DNA of 64,000 nt from JACCTU01 sp963848525 (GTDB lineage Bacteria; Actinomycetota; Thermoleophilia; Gaiellales; Gaiellaceae). The position numbers were made by a program, and so were the translations under genes. Position 1 is the stretch's first letter. Each line of letters begins with the position of its first letter. Location of the stretch: the NCBI GenBank assembly GCA_963848525.1, contig CAWKDZ010000002.1:1004468-1068467 (forward strand), given 5' to 3'. Under the pieces are notes generated by a model. The model made no database searches. It had not been told where the DNA came from and was given only the letters and a program-made list of their open reading frames with translations. This document shows positions 34,699 to 43,554 of this stretch, piece after piece.

Positions 34699-36522
34699 GT
34701 GCCGCGGCTACGAGAGCTCCAGCGGAAAACCGAAGAACTTTTCCTGCGAGCCGACTCGGCGGAGTCGCCCGTCGAGCCCGCCGCAGTTCGCTTCTCGCCG
34801 TTCGTTCCGGCGCACGTGGAGGGAGCGCTCGAGCTCGTCGAGCGCTGGATCGGGCTCGTCGAGGCCGGGCGCGGCAACGAGGGCCTCGAGGCCGCGCTCG
34901 CCGACGCCGAGCGCGAGATCGCCGGCCCCGATCCCGACCGCGCGAAGCACGCGCTGATGATCTTCATCACGCACTACCCGAAGGCCGCCGGCCTTCCCAT
35001 CCCCGCGCTCGAGGAGCGCCGTCCGGACCTCGCGGCGAAGGCGGCCGAGACCGACGCCGACGAGCTCGAGGCGGTCGGCGGAGAGGAACAGCTCGACTGG
35101 TTCCGCGAGGACCCGCTCGCGAACCAGCACCACGAGCACTGGCACGTCGTCTACCCGGTGAGCGGCATCCCCGACGGCCGGGGTGGCCGAACGGGCAAGG
35201 ACCGCCAGGGCGAGCTCTTCTTCTACATGCACCAGCAGATGCTCGCCCGCTACGACGCCGAGCGTCTCGCCGCGGGGCTCCAGCCCGTTCGCTCGCTCGC
35301 GAACTACACCGGGCCGATCGCCGAGGGCTACGACTCGGGGCTGCCGGACTTCACCCCGCGCTCTCCCGCGCGGCGCCTCGCAACGGTCGATCTCGGCTTC
35401 GGCCCGTACACCGTGCAGCAGCACGCGCAGCTGCGGGAGCGCATCAAGCGCGCCGTGCAGACGAGCCGCTTCGAGGACGGCTCGCCGGTCGAGCCCGACC
35501 CGCTCGGCGCAGCCGTCGAGCCGAGCCTGCGCCGCGGCGGCCCGGACGGGTACGGGAACTTCCACGGCTTCGGCCACGTCCTGATCGCGCTCGCCCAGAA
35601 CCCGGCCGACACGCGACGGCCCGGCGTGATGTGGACGACGGCGACCGCGATCATGGACCCGGTCTTCTACCGCTGGCATCGGCACGTCGACGATCAGCTC
35701 TTCCGCTGGCAGGAGAAGCAGCCTCCGCACGACCTCACCGACGCGCCGCCCGCGGTCGCGACGCCTCCGCTGCTCGTCTTCAACGACAAGGTGCCCGCGG
35801 GAAGCCGGACCGGCGCGGCGCTGCAGACGTGGGCGCGCACGACGTTCGGCGGCTCGAAGTGGGGAGACACGTTCGAGGGGTCGCCGCTCGTGACTCGCGA
35901 GCTGGAGACCGGCTTTCGCACGCGCCGCACACCCGTGGGGCCTCTCCAGTACCTCGACCACAAGGGTTTCCTCTACGTGCTTCGACTGGAGAACTCGCGC
36001 GCCGAACCGACCGACGTGACGGTGCGGATCTTTCTCGCGCCCGAGGCGACCGCGCAGAGCCGGCGGACGTGGATCGAGATGGACAAGTTCCATCACCGGC
36101 TCGGCCCGAGCGAGAAGGCCGTCGTCGCGCGGTCGGAGGCGCTTTCGTCCGTCGTGCAGAAGCCGGCCGTGCGACCGCCGCGCCCGCGTCGCGATCCCAC
36201 GGCCGACCCGCAGGCCGCCGAGAACTACTGCAACTGCGGCTGGCCCTTCCACCTGCTCGTCCCGCGCGGGACGCCGGAGGGGATGCCGTTCCGCCTGCTC
36301 GTGATGCTGACCGACTGGAACGAGGACCAGGTCTCGCGCGCAGCGCACTGCGGGTCGATGAGCTTCTGCGGTGTCCGCGACGCGTCGTATCCCGACCGCA
36401 GGCCGATGGGCTATCCGTTCGACCGCCCATTCCCCGACGGGGACACGATCGACGACGTCGTCGAGCGTCAGTCGAACATCGCGCTCCGCGACATCGCGAT
36501 CCGCTTCAAGACGCGGCTCTAG
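34699..36522 (+). CDS. Arthropod-type hemocyanin / prophenoloxidase homologue
   Basis: A 607-residue type 3 copper protein built like arthropod hemocyanins and prophenoloxidases rather than bacterial tyrosinases. A helical N-terminal domain (1-130) precedes the CuA site (His145-x3-His149 in ANQHHEHWHVVYPV and His178 in LFFYMHQQMLARYDAERL). The CuB site follows (His289-x3-His293 in GNFHGFGH and His327 in DPVFYRWHRHVDD). The C-terminal Ig-like domain carries EMDKFHHRLGP, CGWPFHLLVPRGTPEGMPF and LLVMLTDWNEDQV. All six copper ligands are present, so oxygen binding and o-phenol oxidation are plausible. No signal peptide, as in insect prophenoloxidases. GTG start. It converges on a subtilisin gene, with the two stops overlapping. 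Confidence 0.88.
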   Translation: MPRLRELQRKTEELFLRADSAESPVEPAAVRFSPFVPAHVEGALELVERWIGLVEAGRGNEGLEAALADAEREIAGPDPDRAKHALMIFITHYPKAAGLPIPALEERRPDLAAKAAETDADELEAVGGEEQLDWFREDPLANQHHEHWHVVYPVSGIPDGRGGRTGKDRQGELFFYMHQQMLARYDAERLAAGLQPVRSLANYTGPIAEGYDSGLPDFTPRSPARRLATVDLGFGPYTVQQHAQLRERIKRAVQTSRFEDGSPVEPDPLGAAVEPSLRRGGPDGYGNFHGFGHVLIALAQNPADTRRPGVMWTTATAIMDPVFYRWHRHVDDQLFRWQEKQPPHDLTDAPPAVATPPLLVFNDKVPAGSRTGAALQTWARTTFGGSKWGDTFEGSPLVTRELETGFRTRRTPVGPLQYLDHKGFLYVLRLENSRAEPTDVTVRIFLAPEATAQSRRTWIEMDKFHHRLGPSEKAVVARSEALSSVVQKPAVRPPRPRRDPTADPQAAENYCNCGWPFHLLVPRGTPEGMPFRLLVMLTDWNEDQVSRAAHCGSMSFCGVRDASYPDRRPMGYPFDRPFPDGDTIDDVVERQSNIALRDIAIRFKTRL

Positions 36523-38349
36523 ACGGCCTGGAGCGCCCGGAGCACGTCGAGCATCCCGTTGCCCTGGAAGTAGCGCTCGCGGCCGAGGTCGGTCGCGCTT
36601 TCGCAGAGCACCTGCTTGATCCGCTCAGGCGCGCCGATCAGCTCGTCGTGCCGGGCCATCAGCAGCGCGGCCGCCGCGCTGACGTGGGGTGCGGCCATGC
36701 TCGTCCCGTCCATGGTGTCGATCCTGCCGCCGGGGATCGGCGCGGTGATCTTCTCGCCGGGAGCGACGAGGTCGGGCTTGACCCGTCCGTCGCCGGTCGG
36801 GCCGCGGCTGGAGAAGTAGGAGACCCCGTACGCGTGCGGCTGGAAGCGGTGGGTCGCGCCGACGGTGATCACGCCCTCGGCGTTGCCCGGGTCGGTGATG
36901 CTGATGCTCCGGTAGCCCTCGCTCGAGCCGCCCTCCGCCGACTCGTAGCGCGTGTACCCCTCGTTGCCCGCGGCCGCGACGACGACCGTCCCCGCGCCGA
37001 TCAGCCGCGCGCACTCCTCGCAGACGGGCGTGCGCCCGCACGCGTAGTTCGCGACGTCGTGACGAATCGAGAGGCTGACGTTGACGCCGTGCACGAGCAC
37101 CGTGTCCTTGCTCGCGTTCAGGTGGCGGACGAACTGGAGCGCGGCAATCAGCGTGAACTCGTCGCCGCGGCCTTCGCCGTCGAGCACGCGCAGGTCGTAG
37201 AGCTCGAGGCCCGCCGCGATCCCGAGCAGGTTCTGCTCGTCGGGCATCCCTTTGTCGTCGGTGCGCCAGTCGGCGGTGAGGATGCCGGCGACGTGCGTGC
37301 CGTGCTCGTGCGTCGGCGGCTCGTACTCGTCCGCGTCGTGCGGGACGCGGAGCAGCGGCTCGAGCGCGAGCCAGTCGATCGGGCGGCCGGTCTCGATCGA
37401 GCGGCGGAGGTCCTTGACGCGCTCCTTCTCGTCGCGCGTCAGCTTCGCGCCGCGGAGGTCGGCATCGGGTCGCAGCAGCCTGCGCAGGCGCGTGAAGTCG
37501 TACGAGGCGACGATGCGCGTACGGTTTTGCCCGGCCTCGAACGGCTTCGCGTACAGCTTCCCCTTCTCGTTGCGCTTCCGGAACGCCGGATGCGTCGCGT
37601 CGATGCCGCTGTCGACGACGGCCCAGCGGAGCTCGCGGCAGTTCAGGTCGAAGAGCCGAACCGCGGCGTCGGCCTTGACTGCGAGGATCGAGCGGGAGAC
37701 GGCGGCCGTGGCCGGCCGGTTGCGGTCGACCCGCCACAGCAGCGGCTCGGCCGGCGCATCCTCCACCTCGCCGCTCGCGACGAGGTCGAGCACCGCTTCG
37801 ACGACCTGCTCGTGCGTCGGCTCGGTGGGCGTGTCTTCGGCCGCGCCGCTCGAGCTCGATCCACCCGACGATCCGGATCAGCCAGAGCAGATCGGGCGAG
37901 ATCTCGCCGCCGAACCCGGACGGCCCCGGCGCCGCGAGCTGCTCCGCCATGCGCTTCTTGAACGCCGGCTCGCGAAGCTGCTCCGCCTTGTTCAGGTCCG
38001 CCTTCGTCGGCCAGACGTGTGCGCGCCACCAGTGCGTGAGCGGCAGGACGACCTCGACGAGCTCGTGGAAGTCGAGCTCGGCGACGACGTACGACTCGTT
38101 GTAGGCGACCCGCGCCTCGTCCTGCCGCTCTGCGCGCGTGTCGTGGCCGCCGAGACGGCGGCGCAGCTCGGTCGCGAGCTCGGGGGCGCTCGCTTGCACG
38201 TGCGGCGTGAGCAGCAGGTCGAGGCGCGCCTTTGGATCGAGCCCGAAGGCGATCCACACGTCTGGCATCACGGGCGAGTCCTGGGTGAAGCGCCGGAACC
38301 TCTCGGTCCCGAAGATCAGCTCGTCGAGTTTCTCGGCGGTGAGTGCCAT
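36519..38349 (-). CDS. Subtilisin-family (S8) serine protease (one frameshift)
   Basis: About 610 residues. The catalytic triad is complete: Asp in AVVDSGIDATHPAF, His in HEHGTHVAGIL, Ser in DGTSMAAPHVSAAAAL; the oxyanion Asn is in VVAAAGNEG. An N-terminal region of about 170 residues (MALTAEKLDELIFGTERFRR onward) is not a standard propeptide and has no signal peptide. One extra base near 37845 separates it from the catalytic part; the downstream frame reads EDTPTEPTHEQVVEAVL. It lies between the hemocyanin-type gene and the first TIR gene, and may act as an intracellular processing protease there (inference). Confidence 0.87.
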
Positions 38350-38447
38350 CGTCCGGCCCGGGCGATGCTACTCCGCGACTCGCGTTCGCGAGCCGCGCGC
38401 GAGATACTCAGCACGCCTCGCCCGCCGTCGTCGAGGAGCAACCGATC

Positions 38448-39844
38448 GTGACCGCCCCGATCAAGATCTTCCTCAGCTACCGCCGCGACGACACGTCGGG
38501 CCACGCGCTCCATCTCCACGAGGACCTGGCCGAGCGGTACGAGGAGGTCTTCATGGACATCGGGATGAAGCCGGGCGTGCCGTGGGAGGATGAGATCGAG
38601 AGCAAGATCGGCTCGTGCGACGCGTTCGTGGCCCTGATCGGCCCTCGCTGGCTGACCGCCGTGGATTCGCAGGGGCGGCGGCGCCTCGACGATCCGAAGG
38701 ACCCTCTTCGCCGGGAGATCGAGGCGGCGGTGTGGCGAGAGGTGCCGCTGTTCCCGGTGCTCGTCGAGGACGCCGAGATGCCGACGGAGGAGGACCTCCC
38801 GACCAGCCTCGCGCCGCTCCCCCAGCGCCAGGCGCTCGAGATCCGCAACCGCAGCTGGCGCTACGACGTCGACCAGCTGTTCGAGATCCTCGACGAGGTC
38901 GCGGCCGGGAAGGCTCCGCCGCCACCACCACCGCCGCCGCCGCCTCCGCCGCCACCGAAGCGGCCGTCGCGGGCGCGTGCTGATCGCCGCGGCCCTGCTG
39001 CTCGTCGCCGTGGCCGTGCTCGCCTACGTCCTCTTCCCCCGCGACGGCGACAACGGGGGTGACGGCAACGGTGGAGGCGGTGGAGGAGGCGAGAGCGAAG
39101 AGCGGATCACCTACGCCTCCGATGCGGGGATCTTCACGGTCGGCCTCGGCGGCGGGGAACCGGTCCGGGTCGAGGGAACGAAGCCGCGCGACAAATCACC
39201 CGACTGGTCGCGCGACGGCAAGCGTCTCGCATTCTCGCGCGGCGGGGGTATCTTCGTCGCCGGCGAGGACGAGCCCGTGAACTTGGGCACCTCCGGCGAG
39301 TCGCCGGACTGGTCGCCGGACGGATCCATGATCGCGTTCACAAGGGATGAGAAGGACGTCTGGGTCGTCGCGCCCGACGGCTCGCGCGAGAAAGACCTGA
39401 CCAAGCGACACGAGCGGCGCGGTGCCCGACTGGCTACCCGATGGCCGGAGGATCGTCTACCAGCGAGAGCAGCAGATCTACGTGATGCGGCTCGTCGACC
39501 GCCGGCAGCGCCCGCTCGACCGTCTCGACTTCGAAGGGAGCGACCTCCGGAGACCGAAGTGGTCGCCGTCCAGAGACGAGCTCGCGATCAGGGTCGGACG
39601 GAACAACGAGTGGGACATCTACATCGTCGAGCCCCTCACCGGCGAGGTGCTCGAGAACGTCACGGAGGACGAACGGGTCCCCGACGACGCGAACTTCCCT
39701 GCCTGGTCGCCCGACGGAGACCGGATCGCGTTCGCGGCCAAGAACGGGATCTGGGTCGTGAACCGGGACGGAACGGACGCCGACCTTGTCGTCGAGGGGA
39801 CGGGCCTGAGCCACCCCTCGTGGCAACCCTCGTCCGAGGGTTGA
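38448..39844 (+). CDS. TIR - transmembrane - TolB-like propeller protein (two frameshifts)
   Basis: GTG 38448 starts directly before the TIR domain (IKIFLSYRRDDTSG). In GVPWEDEIESKI the Glu after Trp aligns with the catalytic Glu of NAD-cleaving TIR domains, so activity is plausible. Then come 14 consecutive prolines, a transmembrane helix (LIAAALLLVAVAVLAYVLF), a Gly/Asp-rich linker and five or six PD40/TolB-like blades (DWSPDGSMIAFTRDE, AWSPDGDRIAFAAKNG). One-base insertions near 38957 and 39415 split the gene into three frames; domain order across them is coherent. The propeller should face outside and the TIR inside. Confidence 0.82.
38917..38958 (+). repeat. Poly-proline codon run
   Basis: Fourteen consecutive CCN codons encode an uninterrupted proline stretch between the TIR domain and the membrane helix. 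Translation of such a run normally needs EF-P. The third positions vary, so it is a protein-level rather than a simple DNA repeat. Confidence 0.9.
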
Positions 39845-39967
39845 AAACAGCCGACCGGCGCGCTCTAATCGAGGTCTCGCACACCGCATCTGCGGCCGTG
39901 CGCGGCGGCGAGGAGCTGAGCACCGCATGGCCGCCGTCGCATCTCATCTCAGGTTCGGGCGCGGGCG

Positions 39968-42958
39968 ATGAGCGCCACGGCGGCGCCGCCCGACCCAGCG
40001 GCGGGCACGCAGCCGCCGAAGCCCGAGCGCCCGGACGTCTTCTTCTCCTACTCGCGCAAGGACGCGACGTGGGTCCTCGGGCTGATCGCCGAGCTCGAGG
40101 AGCGCGGAAAGGACGTCTGGGTCGACTCGGACGACATCCGGGCGACGGCGGTGTGGCGCAACGAGATCGCCGCGGGAATCGACGCCTCGGACTCGTTCGC
40201 GTTCGTGATCACGCCTGACTCGCTCGACTCGGAGGAGTGCGGCCGCGAGCTCGCGCACGCGCTCGAGCAAGGCAAGCGGATCGTCCCGCTCCTGCGCCGC
40301 GACCCCGACGGGAAAGTCGTGCCGACGGAGCTCGAGTCTCGCAACTGGATCTTCTGCCGCGACGCCGACGACTACGACTCCGCGGTCAGCACGCTCGTCG
40401 AGGCGCTCGAGACAGACCTCGAGTGGGTGCGCGCGCACACTCGGCTGCTCGTCCGGGCGCGCGAGTGGGAGCAGCGCAAGGGCGAGAAGAGCTTGCTCCT
40501 GCGCGGCGCCGACCTGCGCGACGCCGAGCAAGAGCTGGCGAGCATCGCCCCCGGCGTCGAACCGCAGCCGACGCCGCTCCAGCGCGAGTTCGTCCTCGCG
40601 AGCCGCCGCGGCCAGAGCAGGCGTCAGCGGATCACCCTCGGCGGCGTCGCGACCGGGTTGGGCGTCACGGCGGTGCTCGCCGTGCTCGCGATCCTCGCGC
40701 GGAACGACGCGATCGACAACGAGCGCACGGCTCGTTCGCGAGAGCTCGCGACAGCGGCCGCGGGGCAGCTGGAGATCGACCCAGAGCAGAGCGCCCTGCT
40801 GGCCCGCGAGGCGGTCGAGCTGAAGCCGACGCGGGAGGCGGAGGACGTCCTGCGGCGCGCGCTCTCGCAGACGAACTCGCTCGCGGTCACGCCGCCCCAC
40901 GGCGGCTGGGCCAGCGGCGTGAGCTTCAGCAGCGACGGCCGGCGAATCCTCACGCCGAGCCGCGACGCGACCGCGCGCGTCTCCGACGCGAACGACGGAC
41001 GCACGCTCGTCGTCCTGCGCGGGCACCGCAACTGGGTCCCCTCGGCGCGGTTCAGCCCCGACGACCGGCGGATCGTCACGGCGAGCAGCGACGGCACCGC
41101 CCGGATCTGGGACGCGCGCAGCGGGCGCGCGCTGCTGACGCTGAGCGGACACCGCGGGCGCGTGTCGCGCGCGGAGTTCAGCCCGGACGGTTCGCTCGTC
41201 CTCACGGCCGGCCTCGACGCCACCGCACGCATCTGGGACGCGCGCACCGGCGAGCAACTGCGCGTGCTGCGCGGCCACCGGAAGTGGGTCACGCGCGCGA
41301 GCTTCAGCCCGGACGGCAGGCTCGTCGCGACCGCGTCCGACGACGGGACCGCACGGCTGTGGGACGCGCGCTCGGGCCAGCAGCTGCGCGTGCTCGACCC
41401 CGGCGAGGGGCTCGCGCAGTCGGTCGCGTTCAGCCCGGACAGCCGCCTCGTCGCCGCGGGCGGCTTCGACGGCGGGCTCGTGCTGGCTCCTGCCACCGCG
41501 ACCGGCCGCGTCACGACGCTGCGAGGGCACGTCGACCAGGTCGTCGCGCTCGCGTTCTCCCCCGACGGCAAGCGGCTGGCGAGCGGAAGCGCGGACACGA
41601 GCGCGCGCGTCTGGGACGTCGCGGGCGGTCGTGCCCCGCGCGTGCTGCGCGGGCACGGCGACGTCGTCACCGCGGTCGACTTCAACGGCGACGGCTCCGT
41701 GCTCGCGACGGCCTCCGGCGACGCGACGGGCCGGCTCTGGGACACCTCGGGAACGGAGGTCGCGGCGCTTCGCGGCCACCGCGCCTGGGTGACGTCGATC
41801 ACGTTCGCCCCTGACGACCGACGCGTCGCGACCGCCAGCGCCGACCGAACCGCGCGCGTGTGGGACGCGACGCTCGGCGCCAGCCGCGCCGTCCTCCGCA
41901 CGCCGGGCAAGCTGATCACCGCCGTCGAGTACAGCCGGGACGGTCGCCTTCTCGGGACGACCGGCATTCCGGGACAGGTCTGGAACGCCAACGCCCGGCG
42001 TGTGGCGGCGACGCTGCTGCCGGGTGCGGCCGTGCTCGCTTTCTCGCGGGACGGCCGCCGCGTCGCCGCCGCCACGTCGCTCGGCGACGTCGCGATCCAC
42101 GACGCCGCCTCGGGCCGGATCGTCGCGTCGCCGCCCGACCACGAGGGCGCGGTGAGCGATGTCGAGGTGAGCCCCAACGGCCGGCTCGTCGCGACCGCGT
42201 CGAAGGACGGGATCGTGCACCTCTCGCGCGCGTCGAACGGCGCGCCCGTAGCGACGTTGAAGCACACCGGTCCGGTGAACGCCGTGGCGTTCTCACCCGA
42301 CTCGACGCTCCTCGCGACGGCGAGCGACGACGACCTGGCGCGCTTGTTCAACACCAGGACGGGCCGCGCGATCGCCGGCCTCGAGCATCCGCAGGACGTG
42401 CAGGCAGTCGCGTTCAGCCCCGACGGCAAGTCGCTGGCGACGGGAGGGAACGACGAGGCGGTACGGCTCTGGACGACGGACGGCCGCTCGCTTGCCGCGC
42501 TCCGCTACCACACGCGCCCGATCCTCGCGCTGACGTTCAGCGACGACGGGCGCCTGCTGGTGAGCACGTCGAGCGACACGTCCGCGCGGATCTGGGACGT
42601 GAAGGCCCGGCGCGGGATCGCCGACCTCCGGCACGGCGGCCCGGTCCCCGCGGCCGACTTCGCTCCCGGCGGCCGCTTCCTCGCGACGGCGAGCTGGGAC
42701 CGCACCGCGCGCATCTGGGAGGTCGCGACGGGGAGGCAGCTCGCGCGCCTCTGGGGACACCCGTCGATCCTCACCGACGTCGAGTTCGACCCGACCGGAC
42801 GCTGGGTCGCGACCGCCGCCTTCCCCGACGACGCGGCACGGCTCTTCGCCTGCGACGTGTGCGGCTCGCTGGAGGACCTGCTCGCGTTCGCCGAGACGCG
42901 CATCGGCCGGGAGCTGACGCCCGAGGAACGGGCGAGATTCATGCACGAGGAGGGATGA
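39968..42958 (+). CDS. TIR - transmembrane - WD40 double-propeller protein
   Basis: A 996-residue protein. TIR domain 20-150 (DVFFSYSRKDATWV, KDVWVDSDDIRAT, FAFVITPDSLDSEECGREL), linker helices, one transmembrane helix at 222-243, then about 15-16 WD40 repeats from residue 300 (repeated ARIWDARSG, FSPDGRLVATAS), enough for two propellers. The C-terminal cap LTPEERARF is also typical of this family. At the TIR catalytic Glu position the sequence reads VWRNEI, so NADase activity is doubtful. It may signal by assembly. It is followed after one base by a small secreted protein gene, so the two form an operon. Confidence 0.92.
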   Translation: MSATAAPPDPAAGTQPPKPERPDVFFSYSRKDATWVLGLIAELEERGKDVWVDSDDIRATAVWRNEIAAGIDASDSFAFVITPDSLDSEECGRELAHALEQGKRIVPLLRRDPDGKVVPTELESRNWIFCRDADDYDSAVSTLVEALETDLEWVRAHTRLLVRAREWEQRKGEKSLLLRGADLRDAEQELASIAPGVEPQPTPLQREFVLASRRGQSRRQRITLGGVATGLGVTAVLAVLAILARNDAIDNERTARSRELATAAAGQLEIDPEQSALLAREAVELKPTREAEDVLRRALSQTNSLAVTPPHGGWASGVSFSSDGRRILTPSRDATARVSDANDGRTLVVLRGHRNWVPSARFSPDDRRIVTASSDGTARIWDARSGRALLTLSGHRGRVSRAEFSPDGSLVLTAGLDATARIWDARTGEQLRVLRGHRKWVTRASFSPDGRLVATASDDGTARLWDARSGQQLRVLDPGEGLAQSVAFSPDSRLVAAGGFDGGLVLAPATATGRVTTLRGHVDQVVALAFSPDGKRLASGSADTSARVWDVAGGRAPRVLRGHGDVVTAVDFNGDGSVLATASGDATGRLWDTSGTEVAALRGHRAWVTSITFAPDDRRVATASADRTARVWDATLGASRAVLRTPGKLITAVEYSRDGRLLGTTGIPGQVWNANARRVAATLLPGAAVLAFSRDGRRVAAATSLGDVAIHDAASGRIVASPPDHEGAVSDVEVSPNGRLVATASKDGIVHLSRASNGAPVATLKHTGPVNAVAFSPDSTLLATASDDDLARLFNTRTGRAIAGLEHPQDVQAVAFSPDGKSLATGGNDEAVRLWTTDGRSLAALRYHTRPILALTFSDDGRLLVSTSSDTSARIWDVKARRGIADLRHGGPVPAADFAPGGRFLATASWDRTARIWEVATGRQLARLWGHPSILTDVEFDPTGRWVATAAFPDDAARLFACDVCGSLEDLLAFAETRIGRELTPEERARFMHEEG

Positions 42959-42959
42959 G

Positions 42960-43502
42960 ATGAACATGCGAACCAGACTCGGGCGAGCGCTGCTGGTCGT
43001 GCTCGCCGTGGCGGTCGTGGCGACGCCTACGGCGGCCGCCGCCACGGTCGAGCCGTGCGCGACCGACCGGAAGCTCGTCGACGCTTGGAACAAGGTCTTC
43101 AACGAGCACGTGCGCATCACGGCCCGGCAGACGCAGCTGCTCGGCGAGATCTTCTCGGCGCTCGCGGCGAACGAGCCGGTTCCGCGCGCAGTCGTGATCG
43201 AGCTCCAGTCGCTGGTCGCCAAGCAACGCATGCTGATCGCGAACGGCGAGCGGACGCTCGCTCGGAAGAAGGCGGGAACGGCGAATGGCGTGCTGTTCAA
43301 GCGCCTGATCCTCCGGTACCTACGAGTCGTCGCGCGACCGCTCAACGAGTGCATCGCGAAGCTGCTCGTCGCCGACTCGCCGGCGGAGATGCAGGAGGTG
43401 ATCCGCTGCGTCGACTCGACGGAACGGGCTCGCATCGCGCTGTCGCGCTCGCTCGACGGCGCACTGAAGAAGATGAAGGTCCGGCGGAGCAAGTGCCGCT
43501 GA
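42960..43502 (+). CDS. Secreted helical protein of unknown function
   Basis: A 180-residue protein with a classical signal peptide (LGRALLVVLAVAVVATPTAAAA, cleaved about residue 28). The mature part is highly charged and helical, with three or four cysteines (VEPCATDRK, NECIAKL, VIRCVDSTER, SKCR) that could form disulfides outside the cell. No family recognised. The ATG lies one base after the TIR-WD40 stop, suggesting that it works with that membrane protein, whose propeller would be on the same side of the membrane. Confidence 0.75.
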   Translation: MNMRTRLGRALLVVLAVAVVATPTAAAATVEPCATDRKLVDAWNKVFNEHVRITARQTQLLGEIFSALAANEPVPRAVVIELQSLVAKQRMLIANGERTLARKKAGTANGVLFKRLILRYLRVVARPLNECIAKLLVADSPAEMQEVIRCVDSTERARIALSRSLDGALKKMKVRRSKCR

Positions 43503-43554
43503 GAGCGCCACGCGCCTCTCGAGCCGTGATTCGTGATTTGATCGGAGCGCCGTC

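Noticed and set aside
36519..36522. Functional significance of the overlapping TAG/CTA stops of the hemocyanin-type and subtilisin genes
   Set aside because: The tetranucleotide CTAG serves both convergent stops; this is common in dense genomes and other pairs here (45339/45340) do nearly the same.
34699..36522. Recent eukaryotic contamination as the source of the hemocyanin-type gene
   Set aside because: The gene is intronless, GTG-started, uses the same GC-rich codons as its neighbours and is embedded among bacterial genes; contamination is unlikely, though the phylogeny is untested.
39944..42265. Long open frame on the minus strand opposite the TIR-WD40 gene (over 770 codons)
   Set aside because: Arg/Ala/Pro/Val-rich translation with no domain; a typical high-GC shadow of the repeated WD40 codons on the plus strand.
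40900..42800. Periodic DNA pattern that could be taken for tandem repeats or a CRISPR-like array
   Set aside because: The period follows WD40 blades of about 40 residues with diverged codons; no identical direct repeats with unique spacers.
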